Of a stretch of DNA of 64,000 bases, positions 46,601-58,572 are shown in pieces; within the stretch, counting starts at the first letter, position 1; each line of letters opens with the position of its first letter. The notes below the pieces were generated by a model. It was given only the letters and a program-made list of their open reading frames with translations. It made no database searches and was not told the DNA's origin. Position numbers and translations under genes: made by a program. The stretch spans positions 128,518,650 through 128,582,649 of the forward strand of contig NC_080570.1 in assembly GCF_030247185.1 (NCBI RefSeq), written 5' to 3'. Source of the DNA: Malaya genurostris. Taxonomy: Eukaryota > Arthropoda > Insecta > Diptera > Culicidae.

Positions 46601-49536
46601 ACCTTATACTATACCAGGCTAAAAAAGTATTGGAATATACTAGAGATGGTCAGTCCGCGTACGGTCCAAAAGAACTAGTTTTCCTCGAAGATTTAGTTTA
46701 CTGGAGTTCTTTATTGAAGAACGATAGTTTTCTATTCTTCTCAATAGAATAGTCTTTCGAAACGTTTGCTGGTTTGAGGAATCTGGTAGAAGTTCGCGAA
46801 CTTTGAAAATGTATACAAAAGAGAATGATTATTGGTAGAACACATGCAAACAGACTTTATTATTATTGAATCTGTTTACTACGAAATATAATTTATAGCT
46901 CTCATATTATTTTCGAAGAAACATACAAAGTTTCAGAAAAAACGAAAGAACGGTTCAATAGAACTGATTCTTTCGGTACAACTATCAAGTTTTCAATATT
47001 TCTTTGAAATGAACGGTTTTGCCCATTTCTAGAATACACTCCTAACTTACATTAGTTTTAAGAAGGACTGATTTTCCAGAGCTTTTTAAAGACTGATTCA
47101 GTGGTAGTATTGAAAAAGATTGAATAGTTCGAAAAATAATTATTTTATTTTAATTGTAAGACTTTAAACTTAATTTTTCATCATTAGGCTTTCAAAAAAC
47201 TGATGATATTTCTGGAAACCTACAAAACACCACCAATATTCGTCGAATATGATGTGAAAGCTGCGCTTAAGAGCATTATTGGAAAAAGCAAGAAGTTTAA
47301 AAAATTTATGTTAATTTTTCAAAAAAATTGCAATAATTTTGATGCTTCATTCCTTCGTAAAATGCAAGACTGATCACTTTCATCACCGTTGGCCAGATAT
47401 GTTCCTTGTTTTAATCCTATTGTTACATCGAAGTTACTGGCAAAATAAAATACAAAATTAAGATGGAATACATTGGGCTGGATGGTTCTGTTAGTTCTGA
47501 AGATAAACGTTTGGACTGTGGATGAGAGTTTTAATCGTAGTTCCAAGGAGATACCCGAAAAATACTTATTTCTCAGCTTTCGATGTTATTTTGAGCATGT
47601 TAAAAAACCGGGAATTTTTAGTCTCGCGCACGGGGAAAACCGGGAAATTGAAATCACTAATTCACTTGCCACCCACCCTGGTCAATGTCTTCAACGGAAG
47701 CGAAATATATTGCGAATTGCGCTTCCGTTAGTGAAGCACTTTTATACCTATTCATGAGGACAAGGCAGAAAAGGAAGAAACTAAACGTGTCAAGCATATT
47801 GATATAAAATTTCACTTTATCCGAGAAGCGGTTACAACAAGAATGGCCAGTCTTGTATACATTACTATGCAGTTTCAAGAGGAGGCCTTTGTGACGAAAC
47901 CACTACTTCCTCCTTCATTATTAGCCTTACGGCAAAGATTACCATGTCCCATACGATCCATAGAAAATGTCAGTAATCGTGAACCAGTAATAATTTAGTT
48001 AAGTTGACCCTACGTTATTCAGCGTCGACTAGTTCCGGCAAAATACCATGAAAACAATACAAGTTAGGAAGGAAGCAAACATATCTTTACATTCAGCTTA
48101 TAATCCTTGCTTCAATTGACTTTAATGCTTCGTGGAATGAGGCAATAATAAACTAAATAAATTCTATGCAATAGTTCTAAGTAGTATTTACTTTCTTATT
48201 TCAAGAATCGCAAAATTTCTCAATATCGTTCATACTGTTACTTAATTCTCGGGTAATTTTTCAAAAGGGCGTATAAGCAAGTGACAGTTTCTCTTTAAGC
48301 ACTCTCTCTTTTGATAATTGTGATGTGATTAAAAAGATTTTCTTTGATATCACTATTCTGTTTGAAAGTCGAATGTTTCGGGTATCATTTCATGCAAAAA
48401 GTTGAGTGATAAAAGTGGAAACCGCTTGGTAATTAATAGAATAGAAAGTAAACAAAGAGAAACTGTCACTTGCTTATACGCCCTTTTGAAAAATTAACCG
48501 AGAATTATGTTTCAAACATATACAATCATTGTCATAGTTACGACGCATCTAGCAATCAGACGCTTGTTGTTTTGCTTCAAAAGACTGAAACTGTCTTGTT
48601 CAAATGAAACATAGAAATCGCAGACCACTCCATCTTGAGTTTATGTTTGAGGTAAAAATGAATCAAGAAGCAGTTAATTATTAGATCTTAGAGCAAATTC
48701 AGCAGCTGCAAGATTCATATGGGTGGTCTATAATATAACTGAAACAAACGTATCCCAGCAAGCCGTTTTAGTTTTATTTATTCGAACAGTTCTACTGTCA
48801 AATTTAAAACTGGTATTCGCTGCCGTTCTTTTTTTCTATATTTGAAACAAAGATGAAACGCTGCTGGGGCTGCTAGTTCATTTTGTTATAATTTCTAGAT
48901 TTAAATTTTAAAACTGACATAATTTATGCATCTAGAACTACGAACACTACTGGATATGCCCATAGTTACCAAGATTGTATACCGGCTATAAACGATTAAC
49001 AATTTATTCATCATTAAATCAACCTTGTTCCAGAGCACTTACTTTTTTCTCTGAAAAGTATTATATTGACTTTTTCGTTAAGTTATGAATTTTTCTTCGT
49101 ATTTTTTATGTTTTGTTGTTAGATATGAAATTAAATATTGACTTTTTGGTCATATTTATTTTTGTTTTTTCGACCCACTGTCCGAAGCCAAATGACAGTA
49201 TGTCGAATGATCTTTATACCAAATGGTGTTAATGTCATATGTCTTTATGACAATTGACCTTTATGCCTAATGACCTTTGGCGAAATGACAAGTAACTATT
49301 TTCTTTAAATATCAAAAACAAAAATTCACCATGAAATAAAACTGTTAATTCATATCGCGATTTTATGTCTGCGTATCTTGACAGGATCTCAGAATTCATC
49401 CTACCAGCATCAGTACAGCACCTATGCGAGTGGCGGCGATCCGCACGGCAACGATGTCTACGAGGACGATGACCAGGTGGAGTACGACAGCGGCGATGAC
49501 TACGACATCCCGGCAATAAAACGCCAAAAAATGTAA
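36802..49536 (+). CDS. FoxK: Forkhead box K transcription factor (FHA + forkhead), five coding exons, 679 aa
   Basis: Coding exons: 36802-37679, 42451-42946, 43015-43232, 43302-43597, 49385-49536. All junctions are GT..AG and the joined length is 2040 nt. The protein has a Ser/Gly/Gln-rich N-terminus and an FHA domain (about residues 209-310) with the conserved GR (231-232), SRKH (250-253) and NGVFID. This is followed by a long Gly/Ser linker and a forkhead domain (about 474-570) with KPPYSYAQLI and recognition helix NSIRHNLSLN. A basic YRKRRQRG stretch and an acidic tail ending IKRQKM complete it. FHA plus forkhead in one protein is diagnostic for FOXK. Length is close to human FOXK1/2. FOXK factors bind phospho-Thr partners through FHA and act in the nucleus, largely as repressors. 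Introns are 4771, 68, 69 and 5787 nt; both long ones hold transposons. Confidence 0.97.
38660..39840 (-). pseudogene. DD37E (ITmD37E-type) Tc1/mariner transposase, decayed copy 1
   Basis: Fragments in three frames on the minus strand follow the transposase order. The N-terminal helix-turn-helix is MSRIEKEVEIKVLDTW..LAQRFGIHHASVKKII; then come a second HTH (RDFAKTTGTSVGMVQRI), the first catalytic block (CVLMDDETYVKED) and a degraded C-terminal half with stops. The right terminus AGGAGTGCATCGAAAA-type TIR ends at 39840 next to a TA. The left terminus was not found, so this copy is probably truncated there. It is clearly inactive. Confidence 0.8.
40282..41559 (-). mobile_element. DD37E (ITmD37E-type) Tc1/mariner element, complete-ended copy 2
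   Basis: Termini AGGAGTGTATCGA.. and ..ACACTCCT form ~27-bp TIRs (GTAGTTAGCA shared, one 2-3-bp indel), each bordered by the TA dinucleotide expected for this superfamily. The length of 1278 bp fits a single-ORF element. It lies in FoxK intron 37680-42450, opposite to FoxK. Confidence 0.88.
40537..41412 (-). pseudogene. Transposase of DD37E copy 2, broken
   Basis: Order on the minus strand: MSRIDPETQKKILHTW..HTH, frameshift near 41240, second HTH with TSIGMIQRIK, first Asp block CILIDDETYAKED, PGPQYYT, KVLVWQAICTCG, second Asp block WPDLASAHYA, and NPPNCPDLRPIERYW. Exactly 37 residues separate the Asp of WPD from the Glu of PIE, i.e. DD37E. The region around 40690-40730 has a 24-bp tandem duplication plus a deletion that shifts frame just before the second Asp block. 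The element cannot make its own transposase. Confidence 0.88.
42451..42946 (+). CDS. FoxK: FoxK coding exon 2 (end of FHA, Gly/Ser linker)
   Basis: The acceptor TTACTTGCAG precedes VCSIRFPSTNIKIQFENL, the conserved end of the FOXK FHA region. A run of about nine Gly codons (near 42760-42790) follows. The donor TCC|GTAGGT is in phase 0. Confidence 0.95.
43015..43232 (+). CDS. FoxK: FoxK coding exon 3 (forkhead, first part)
   Basis: The tandem acceptor TCCAGCAG allows starts at 43015 or 43018. It encodes DKPPYSYAQL to NSIRHNLSLN. The donor CCG|GTAACT is in phase 2. Confidence 0.96.
43302..43597 (+). CDS. FoxK: FoxK coding exon 4 (forkhead wing and basic tail)
   Basis: The acceptor TTTTTTAG at 43301 completes Arg, then YFIKVPRSQDEPGKGSFWRI. 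Phase 1 at the donor GAGG|GTAAGT. Confidence 0.96.
44414..44639. mobile_element. 226-bp TA-type MITE
   Basis: TIRs of about 45 bp: GTTCCAAGTGCAAATGACAG on the left and the inverted GTCCTAAGTGCAAGTGACA on the right, flanked by TA. Related ends occur at 12215, 13900, 34385, 45786-45860 and 48245-48505. Confidence 0.65.
44577..45250 (+). repeat. Tandem duplication, unit 1
   Basis: Collinear with 45786-46480, from ACCGTAATAA..GAGTAAAGAAA through TCAGGTAACATGTTT, ATCCACCGTTTGCAAGGA and CCCAACTCTGAAAGAATATC to the hAT-like segment at 45082. Confidence 0.75.
45350..45785. mobile_element. Degenerate hAT-like repeat ends (CAGGGTGGCAAGTG type)
   Basis: ACCGGGAAAACCGGG..TTCACTTGCCACCCTG at 45375-45437 and TTCCCGGTTTTCCCG..CACTTGCCACCCTG at 45700-45782, with an inverted partner CAGGGTGGTAAGTGACCGG at 44115. 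Another end lies at 47600-47690. No matching target duplications were found. Confidence 0.5.
45786..46480 (+). repeat. Tandem duplication, unit 2
   Basis: Same order of landmarks as unit 1, about 1.2 kb downstream. It carries an extra ~70 bp near 46020-46090 and small differences throughout. Confidence 0.75.
46332..46534 (+). mobile_element. 203-bp hAT-type MITE with perfect 8-bp duplication
   Basis: It starts CAATGGCCTCTCGT and ends ACGAGACGCCACTG (inverted, two mismatches). It is flanked by GTTGTTAG at 46324-46331 and 46535-46542. Eight-bp duplications and CA-initial TIRs are hAT hallmarks. Unit 1 keeps only the left half, after 45082. Confidence 0.8.
47930..48670 (-). mobile_element. Inverted copy of the 20905-21480 TIR element, carrying a nested MITE
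   Basis: Reverse-complement similarity to 20940-21470 on both sides of the MITE at 48245-48505. Confidence 0.65.
48245..48505. mobile_element. 261-bp TA-type MITE with ~49-bp TIRs
   Basis: The left ATTCTCGGGTAATTTTTC and AAAAGGGCGTATAAGCAAG.. arm is mirrored on the right with one mismatch over the first 49 bp. TA flanks both ends. The unoccupied form of the site is visible in the 20.9-kb copy near 21100, confirming the boundaries. Confidence 0.85.
49150..49290. repeat. Degenerate AAATGACnnTTnGGCGAAATGAC repeat
   Basis: Several diverged units (CCAAATGACAGTATGTCGAA, CCTAATGACCTTTGGCGAAA), related to the tandem repeat at 21715. It lies about 95 bp before the last FoxK exon. Confidence 0.5.
49385..49536 (+). 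CDS. FoxK: FoxK coding exon 5 (acidic C-terminus)
   Basis: The acceptor CTTGACAG at 49384 joins in phase 1. It encodes GSQNSSYQHQYS.., an Asp/Glu/Tyr-rich stretch, and ends PAIKRQKM-stop at 49536. Marked GC and codon regularity against the AT-rich flanks. Confidence 0.92.
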
Positions 49537-50725
49537 CTTGCTTCGAACGCAGCAAGCAAACCCCGTTGCTCCGAAGCAGTCGCATCGATACAATCAGTGC
49601 TCATTAACTCGTCAGCAAATGTGCGGGTGCGTACCTGGGATATTCCGCGGTATGTGTCAATGACGCTAAGAAATCAGTGCATACGGAAGCATTGGTTCCA
49701 TCATCTTAAACACAGCAGAAAACATATTTTTAACGCTCTTGATGGTCTCTTCACGTTCATTGTCGGTTTTGCGATACCTTTTAATACACATCTTTTTCTA
49801 TGTCTGTGTTAACCAATTTTCACGCGTTGGATATACAGTGGCACACTCACAAACAAACAAACAAAAAAATGCACATTCGCCGACACTTACACGATCACAA
49901 TACATTCACATACCAACAAGTAACATTTATTTTTTTCCGTAAATTACACAGCAACAGATTAAAATTAGTGGAAGCAAGTAAATCCAAAATAATACAATTT
50001 ATATAATTCTAGATAAAATGGAAAATCTGAAAAAAAGAAAATACATTTAAAAATTCTAGTTATTAATGAATGTGAGCAAAAAAGCATACAAATTTAAAGG
50101 TTAACTAATTTAACTCTGAGTAAATGAGATGAAGCAAGTATTTAGTGTTTAGTGAAATGTCTCTTTTATTGAATAAAAAAAAAACAAACAAAATATATAC
50201 ACATAGAAAAAATCATTGCTATCTGTCCACATGACGACACTGAAAAACAAACCATTTAGAGAAAACCAGTTTAACCATACAAAAAAGAAACCCAATAAAC
50301 ATTCGTAAAGCTGTGTGGATTGTATGGCAAAGCGCAAAGAGCAAGTAGAATAGGGCAAATGAATTTAGACAAAAGAATAGGAAGAAGAAGAAGAAGAACA
50401 GAGCTGTGGGGCGCTTCATCTCGATTGAAAAGTGGAATATTGGAAAGCATCCGCTGAATGCCAGGCAGGCAGACAGGCGGAAGTACCAAAAGTAATAAGA
50501 AAAAAAAATAGTGGAAAGAAAAATTAGCTCTAAACGATAAAAGAAAAACAAAATCAATCAAATTGATTATTTTAGTTCTAAATAAGGATGAAATATAAAT
50601 GCTAAAATCCTGCGAAAGGATTCAGCCCTGAATGTTTCTGCAAAATAAACACCGGTGTTTTAGTTTTCTTAACAGTAGTAGTGAGGACAGAACGACGGCA
50701 CCGAACAAAAAAAAAAATAAACAAT
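49537..50725 (+). other. FoxK 3' UTR / 3' flank with candidate poly(A) signals
   Basis: AATAAA occurs at 50172-50177, 50644-50649 and 50716-50721; which one is used cannot be told. The region is purine-rich on the plus strand (GAAGAAGAAGAAGAA near 50382) and free of transposon signatures, which fits a long 3' UTR. Confidence 0.45.
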
Positions 50726-52666
50726 ATTGACTATAGTCGAAGATCTTTGCTTTCACCCTTGAATTGCTACGAAGTTTTAGGTGTATGATAAACAAAAAAC
50801 TCAGTGGAAAGACAAAAGAATTAAAAATATTGCAGAAATCAGAGCTGTATAACTTAATTGTATTTGTTTAAATGTAAATTTATTACTAATATAAAATGAG
50901 GAAGATATTTTTCTCTGACACATTTATCAAAGGAGGAAGGATGAAAGAAAGCTTTGTGTTCTGCTGAAAAAAAAATCATTACACTGAATTTGTCCATTCG
51001 AACAATCTTCGTCTTTCACGTAGTGGTAACCTGCACTGGAAAGAGTGTTATTTCTCGGTAGTCTGGTGCTGCAAATACGCAGTGAATTTGTGCATGTAGC
51101 CAAATATTAGTCATTACGATTCCATGGATGATATAAGAAGAGAAAATGACGGCCATTAATTTAGCTTCAAAGAGGTCTCAGTAAAGCAATGGGTCGTTTG
51201 AGAAATTTCAATCAGACTAGTAAGCTCAAACCAACACTTACCGTACCAATCAGACGAAACCTTTACTGTATCAAATATTTCCGTCCCCGGCCGTTCGGCA
51301 TCAATAACTCAATGTACCGAAACTTCTTACATCACCTTGTACTTCATTGACCCAAAAATCGCTTTCAATATGCACAGAATGTCGATTCCTGGAAAATCTG
51401 TTATTCAACCTGGCGAAACCCTGGAATTTTCAGGAAATTTTCACTCCAATCAGGGATGGTCGTCAAAATGTGAGATAACTATGTGCTCACAAACTCCTAG
51501 TTCATGCCACTGCGCGTGTCTATGATGACATTTGGTCAATACAACGTTGTCGACTGGGTGCAATCGCCTTCTTCGTTAGTAGCAGAATGAGAACGTGCGA
51601 ATCGGTTTGTCCATGTTATAATCCATTGAACTTGCGAAAATGAAAAAGTTTTTCAAACGGGTTAAGGTGCGGGTAAGGGTCTAACGCTTTGGAGAAATCA
51701 TTTATTTTTTCGTTGTATTTTCTAATAGTAAAACATTTCAAGAATTTTTTTGTCAAATTTTCAAGCCTATCGGAAATAAACTTTGGAAATGTTTTAGAAA
51801 TGTTTTTTTATTGCACAATATTTTGGGAATGTTTTTTTATTGCAAAATGCAAAGAAAAAATATGATTTTACGAAAGTGTTTCCTTGTCAATTTTGAATCA
51901 ATTATTAATATTATGTCACCATTCCATTGGAAATATTTCTACGTATTGATTTGAATGTTCATAGCCATGTATTTTTAATTGTATATCATTAAAATGTTGA
52001 TTAATAGCTAGCAGTGTCCTATTTTGTCTGCAAAAAATCTCCGCCATACGGGATTTCCCTGCCATAGTCGAAGGTTTTGAAGGATTAAGCCATATATAAA
52101 ATGAAAAGCATCACTCTGATTGGTCAATCGATGCAAAAGCGAAGCTGTTGGAAGCGAAGCTATAAATATAAGCAAAATTATAGCTAACGTTTCAGTCCTG
52201 CGTGTAGCATGCCAGAGATAGGTTGTTGCTAGACAGCAAGACAAAAAGTGCCATAAAACGATTTGAAGCTTTAATTAGTATGCTCTGATCTTGTGTCATG
52301 CTAGATTGGATGAAATCCCATGTTTTGTCGTTTCGCCTGAGAAATTGACAACTACTCATGGGTAAGTTTTAAGTGCATAAGATTAATTTCTAATTTATAT
52401 AAGATGAACTCGATTGATAATGAGAAATAGGTTATCGCTTCAACCGAAATCGCAGAATGGTAGTAATGGTACAGAAACGCTATAAAAATAACTGCTTGCA
52501 TACAAACACAAGCTTGGCGAAGAGATGCTTAACACCCCTATTCTGTATTTCGATCGAATCAGATTTTTCCGAACGAATGTAAAAATTTGCATTCTGTAAT
52601 TCGATCGAGTGATGCTTTTGTATGAAAAACTCGATCTCGATCGAGCTACAGAATGCAAAGTTTCGT
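50726..52666. other. Intergenic, no gene recognised
   Basis: AT-rich. The 62-codon frame at 51337-51525 has no domain. 52545-52650 contains the ATTCGATCGA/TCGATCTCGATCGAG palindromic repeat that hosts the next insertion. Confidence 0.45.
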
Positions 52667-52921
52667 CACAGACTAACAGACATGGCAGTATGAGTAAATT
52701 CTTATAAAAATAATTTTTCGTGATGCACTAGTTCCACCTATATTGTACTGCGCGAACTATTTACTATCTGTACACCCCTTGTGTTATGTAAAAGTTTTTT
52801 ACTAGTTGGTTTCCCCTCGTTTGTCAACACCGATCGGCTGCTTGCAGGGTTGCCTGATTTCATCAAAATATTTGATAATGAAATGAATAAACAGTCTAGA
52901 TGACCTGTCTGTTAGTCTGTG
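52667..52921. mobile_element. 255-bp MITE, CACAGACTAACAGACA termini, 7-bp duplication
   Basis: TIR CACAGACTAACAGACA and its inverted partner TGTCTGTTAGTCTGTG (16 bp, perfect). Flanked by GTTTCGT at 52660-52666 and 52922-52928. The interior matches the left part of 55846-56726. Confidence 0.85.
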
Positions 52922-52929
52922 GTTTCGTA

Positions 52930-54659
<1,730 letters not shown>

Positions 54660-55320
54660 GAATGACCCCGGATATCTTTCGCAGATGACCTCAAGATCTA
54701 CCATAATCGAAATGAAATTGAATCGCATGAGCGCGAATTCAGACAAATGATCGATCATTACGTTTACGAGAGAGAAAAATGCCTTTTAAATTCGAATACT
54801 ATATTGAATGATATATGATTAGTAGATGTATCAAAGATCTTGATGTTTTTCTTGATGAACTGGTTAGGCTACTCACTGCCTAAGATTCGTGATAAGGATG
54901 GCCAAGCATTCTACCAACTCTTGAATATCTATACTATTCACTCACTCGATCTACTTTGGAATATTGTTCAGTTGTTTGGCACAATCTCACACGCTCATAA
55001 AATCGAATAGATTCACACTTCGTCGTTTACCTTGGAATAACCCTCATGAGCTACCAAGTTATGAACGACATGAATTGCCAATTGTCTAAACACCACTACA
55101 AGTAAGGCGGGAGCTGTTGTATACTTCAATGAAAACAGATGTTTTGAACGACAAGATAAACTGTCCAACTTTTCTCCGTGAAATTAATATCAATGTTCAT
55201 CCGTAACAACGCAATTCTCCGACCCCCTCTACGTCGCACCAACTACGGAATACACGGTTCCCTTCTCGGTTTGCAACGATCGTTCAATCAAGTATCATCA
55301 TGGAGGCCACATTGTGTCTG
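54660..55320 (+). pseudogene. Non-LTR reverse transcriptase C-terminal fragment, heavily decayed
   Basis: An FADDLKIYHNRNEIESHE segment starts at 54678 (FADD is the RT catalytic box). A spacer resembles NSNTILNDI. From about 54985 another frame reads RFTLRRLPWNNPHELPSYE, then VRRELLYTSMKTDVLNDKI and NCPTFLREININVHP. This is the order of the thumb/post-RT region in Jockey- and RTE-like LINEs. Several stops and frameshifts are present. The 5' RT part is missing and no tail is seen. Confidence 0.75.
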
Positions 55321-55615
55321 TTGATTTGACAATACCTAAAAAATAAAGGAGATGCAGAAGGCGAAGACGTTAAACAGACCAAGGCTTTTCTGAACTTTTG
55401 AATCGCAATACTCGCCAGACTCGTCCCCTCTTCTGACTACCACTTGTTTTTTGTTGATGTTTCGCACATGCTGAGCAGCACTTCGCTAGTTCTGAATATG
55501 TGCAAAAGTGTCTTCACGACTGGATCGCTTCAAAATATGATCAGTTCTTTCGACGTGGTATTCGTGAAGGTGTGCAAATATGAAAATATGCATAGTTTCC
55601 GAAGGCAACTTCTAT

Positions 55616-57673
55616 CACCCTCATTCTTGTTTACGTCCGTATCGGCAGTACGACGAACGGGTACTTTCGAACGAATACGAATAAGCCATTCTTGTTTTCA
55701 CTCGAATGAATTTGAACGCGACTCGTTTGCCACAAAAAATTCAAATATCAGTAAACTTCTTCAAATAAATGCTAAGCCTTGATGAAATCAGTCCAATTCT
55801 TGAGACTATCCATATGCGAAACGCTAAAATGTATGGCAGTTTAACCACAGACTAACAGACATGACACTATGAGTAAATTCCAATAAAAATAATATGAACT
55901 GCGCGTACTATTTACTATCGGTACACCCCTTGTGTTATGTAAAAGTTTTTTACTAGTTGGTTCCCCCTCGTTTGTCAACACCGATCAGCTGGTTGCAGGA
56001 ATGCCTGATTTCATTATGCTTTGTATAATATTTGAAAATGAATCGTCGCAATAAATTATGAGATTACGTTGATAATATATTTAACTTTTTGATCGATGCT
56101 GGATGGATGGACCATTTATTTTTCTCAGCGTTGTTTATCTAGACTATTTTTTATTGTGTTGGTAATTTTCACCCGAAATTAAGTGGCGGTAGACCAGAAG
56201 CAAGTAAATATCGTATCAAAACATGGGCTCAATTTTGTATTGCATTGGAAGATGAGAAGTAGGCAAAACTCTGTATTTATTTTTGACAATATGTATTAAA
56301 TCTGTATCCTGCATGAAACTCGCTCGGACGTATACAAATTATTTATTATTTCTAAAATCAACATACGCATTGTAGTCCTGATGATGATTTCTAATAATAA
56401 GTAAAAATTTAGCTTGAATTGTTCTGCGTGGAAGGTTGAAGTCAAATCCAAATGATACACGATTGAACGATCTTTGCAAGCTTATAACGGCACCGTTTAT
56501 TCCATAGTTGGTGCGATGGATACATTATAGCTAATTCTGTATGAATGGCAACTCTGTTGATAAATGAAAAAATAAACACAGTCTAGATGACAGACTGGAT
56601 GTTTTTGATGGGGTAACGTGGCGCCATCATGACATATGCAAATACTGTCCCAACTAAAGGAATATTCGAAATGACCGCTAAAATGATTGAAGAATCCAAT
56701 TCGAGTGTCCTGTCTGTTAGTCTGTGGTTTAACTTCAAACGATACGTGTATTCGAACATCATTCGTACGAATGGAAAGTCCCATTCTTCTTTACGGACGA
56801 ATAGACGAAATGGCATGGTTTCGATTCGTCAGTTTTATGTTGCGAATCAATCGTTCGAACACATTGAAAAAAGTTTAACCGATTTCTAACAAAATCAATG
56901 CAATCAAATCATAAATTTGTGTATTGCAGAAAACATTTAGAAAGCATAGCAATATAGTAAAATGCTGTTTTTTTTTCTGGCGAGCTTTCGAATATATGCG
57001 CGGTTCCAAGTTTTTACGCATCAAATTTTACATCCATTAGGTACTGGAAAATACGCCATGGGCAAATATGCTGTATTTTATATTAAATGCATGATTTTAC
57101 CAATGTAATAAATATGAAGACTATCGAAAACATGACAAAATTGCAAGAAAAATGCAACATATTTTTCGCAGATAATACTGATCGGACTGCTTTTTTTACG
57201 TTGCACGAAGTTTAATTTGAAAATTTCATTTACCGAGTTGAATAAAATTAGTCTTGAGTACGTTATTATGTAGCATTCGTCACTTCCTTGATGCTTGGAA
57301 TCTTCCTAAAAACAACTACCTGCGCTGCCGATCCTTCTTTTGCACAGGAGTCGCGTACGTACACGTTCGAGTGAAAACAAGAATGGCTTGTTCGCATTCG
57401 TTCGAAAGCATGTGTTCGTCGTATGCTCGATACGGACGTAAGCAAGCATGATGATACAAAGTCAGCGCAAAAAACAAGTCAAATAACAAATGATAGCAAA
57501 GATTTTTAATTACAACTAAAATCGGTACCAGAACTGATAGTTTAAAGTTGGATGGGCGTTGTTTTAATGCATGTGCGATGTTTAAAATAGTGATTGATTC
57601 GAACGTAAAAGGGAATACGAATTTGATTTACTTTCGAACGTATCGCATACGGCCGTAAACAAGAATGAGGGTG
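55616..57673. mobile_element. 2058-bp TIR element with TTCGAACG-rich interior
   Basis: The ends CACCCTCATTCTTGTTTACG and its inverted partner CGTAAACAAGAATGAGGGTG are perfect over 20 bp and followed by a shared CCGTAT. They are flanked by TAT on both sides. Further CATTCTTGTTT..CG motifs lie inside. It hosts the nested element 55846-56726. The right 700 bp recur at 59267-59860. Confidence 0.65.
55846..56726. mobile_element. 881-bp copy of the CACAGACTAACAGACA element, 7-bp duplication
   Basis: Same 16-bp TIRs as 52667-52921. Flanked by GTTTAAC at 55839-55845 and 56727-56733. The shorter copy looks like an internal-deletion derivative (the junction lies near CAGTCTAGATGAC). No transposase is recognised inside. 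Confidence 0.85.
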
Positions 57674-58161
57674 TATATCTTGAACCTATTACTTACAATC
57701 ATCATGAACACACTATACGGCGTATAGAAATTGATCTTAGTGCCAAAACCTTTTGTTTGCTAATTTATTCCTCGTTTCTACCACAAACGTAACTTCGAAA
57801 CTGTAACTCATCGTAATGTATTGTGACGCATACTCCTTGCTTGAGTACTATAATTCCTTTATACCCTAGAACCGTTGTTTAACCTGTTTGACATATTGGA
57901 TGCACGGGATCGAAGATATGAGTGACTTGTGAGACTTTAGGATTCGAAGCAGTACAAAAATACTTAATATGATCCTTTTATTCACATTTCAATTTCAACG
58001 TTCGGTGATATGAGAAAATTAACGAACCCTCTATCAATCATACACTGTACAGTCAATGAGGAAAGGCGATTCAGAATGGCAAAAACATGTATATCTCATA
58101 GAATCTTTAATTTGATATAACTAAACATAAACGTAGGAAATACATACAGTGACATAATCTA
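57674..58161. other. 3' flank of the UMA-domain gene
   Basis: Contains a minus-strand AATAAA at 57982-57977, 180 bp past the stop codon at 58162, a likely poly(A) signal. Nothing else is seen. Confidence 0.55.
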
Positions 58162-58572
58162 TTAATCGTTTAACACACTCCTCTCTAGACTAAAACCGTA
58201 ACCGAGCTGAGCATTCGTTACCCGTCCGATAAAGTTTAGTATTTCGTTGAGCTGATACTGCGTAACTTCCATGCTGGTGTCCTTGGCCAGACCGGGCGAA
58301 AGTTTGAATGGCACCCCGTGCAAAATATGGCTAGTTTTCTCCTCACTTCGCTGTCGTACGGCGGCAATGCCTGTACTACCTGCACCGGTGGCTACCGGGA
58401 TGCTTGGATAAATGCCATGTGAAGGTGAATCGGCTACACTGGGTGGGTTAGAACTTTTGCGTTCCACGAAAATGAAATCATCTTCCTTCGGTGTCGGTGG
58501 AATCGGACCAGGAATGGGCTCAGCGGGGCTGTTATCCGGGCTAGGTTTCTTACTTTTAAAAAACGAGAACAT
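58162..58572 (-). CDS. UMA-domain protein, UMAD1-like, 136 aa
   Basis: The ATG at 58572 opens MFSFFKSKKPSPDNSP, a Pro-rich linker, DDFIFVER and a Ser-rich region. The C-terminal UMA-type module is HGVPFKLSPGL..ILNFIGRV..YGFSLERSVLND. Human UMAD1 has the same layout: MFxFF start, an acidic D-x-F box, xVPFxLxP and a closing Y-x-F-x-L-E-x-S-V-L. UMA modules in UBAP1 and MVB12 bind the ESCRT-I core, so a role in endosomal sorting is inferred. The upstream in-frame TTG at 58614 is not a eukaryotic start. CATTGCGCAG before it could be the acceptor of a 5' UTR intron. Single coding exon, neighbour of Ada2b on the same strand, 2.6 kb from its stop. Confidence 0.75.
   Translation of the reverse strand: MFSFFKSKKPSPDNSPAEPIPGPIPPTPKEDDFIFVERKSSNPPSVADSPSHGIYPSIPVATGAGSTGIAAVRQRSEEKTSHILHGVPFKLSPGLAKDTSMEVTQYQLNEILNFIGRVTNAQLGYGFSLERSVLND

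Larger units (their letters stand above)
43598..49384 (+). other. FoxK intron (5787 nt), repeat-rich
   Basis: Holds a tandem duplication (44577-46480), hAT-type and TA-type MITEs, a copy of the 20.9-kb TIR element and CCGGGAAA repeats. 43600-44110 and 46550-47570 show nothing recognisable. Confidence 0.8.

Noticed and set aside
50149..50561. Phe/Leu-rich minus-strand frames, apparently membrane-like
   Set aside because: They are the complement of the purine-rich FoxK 3' flank.
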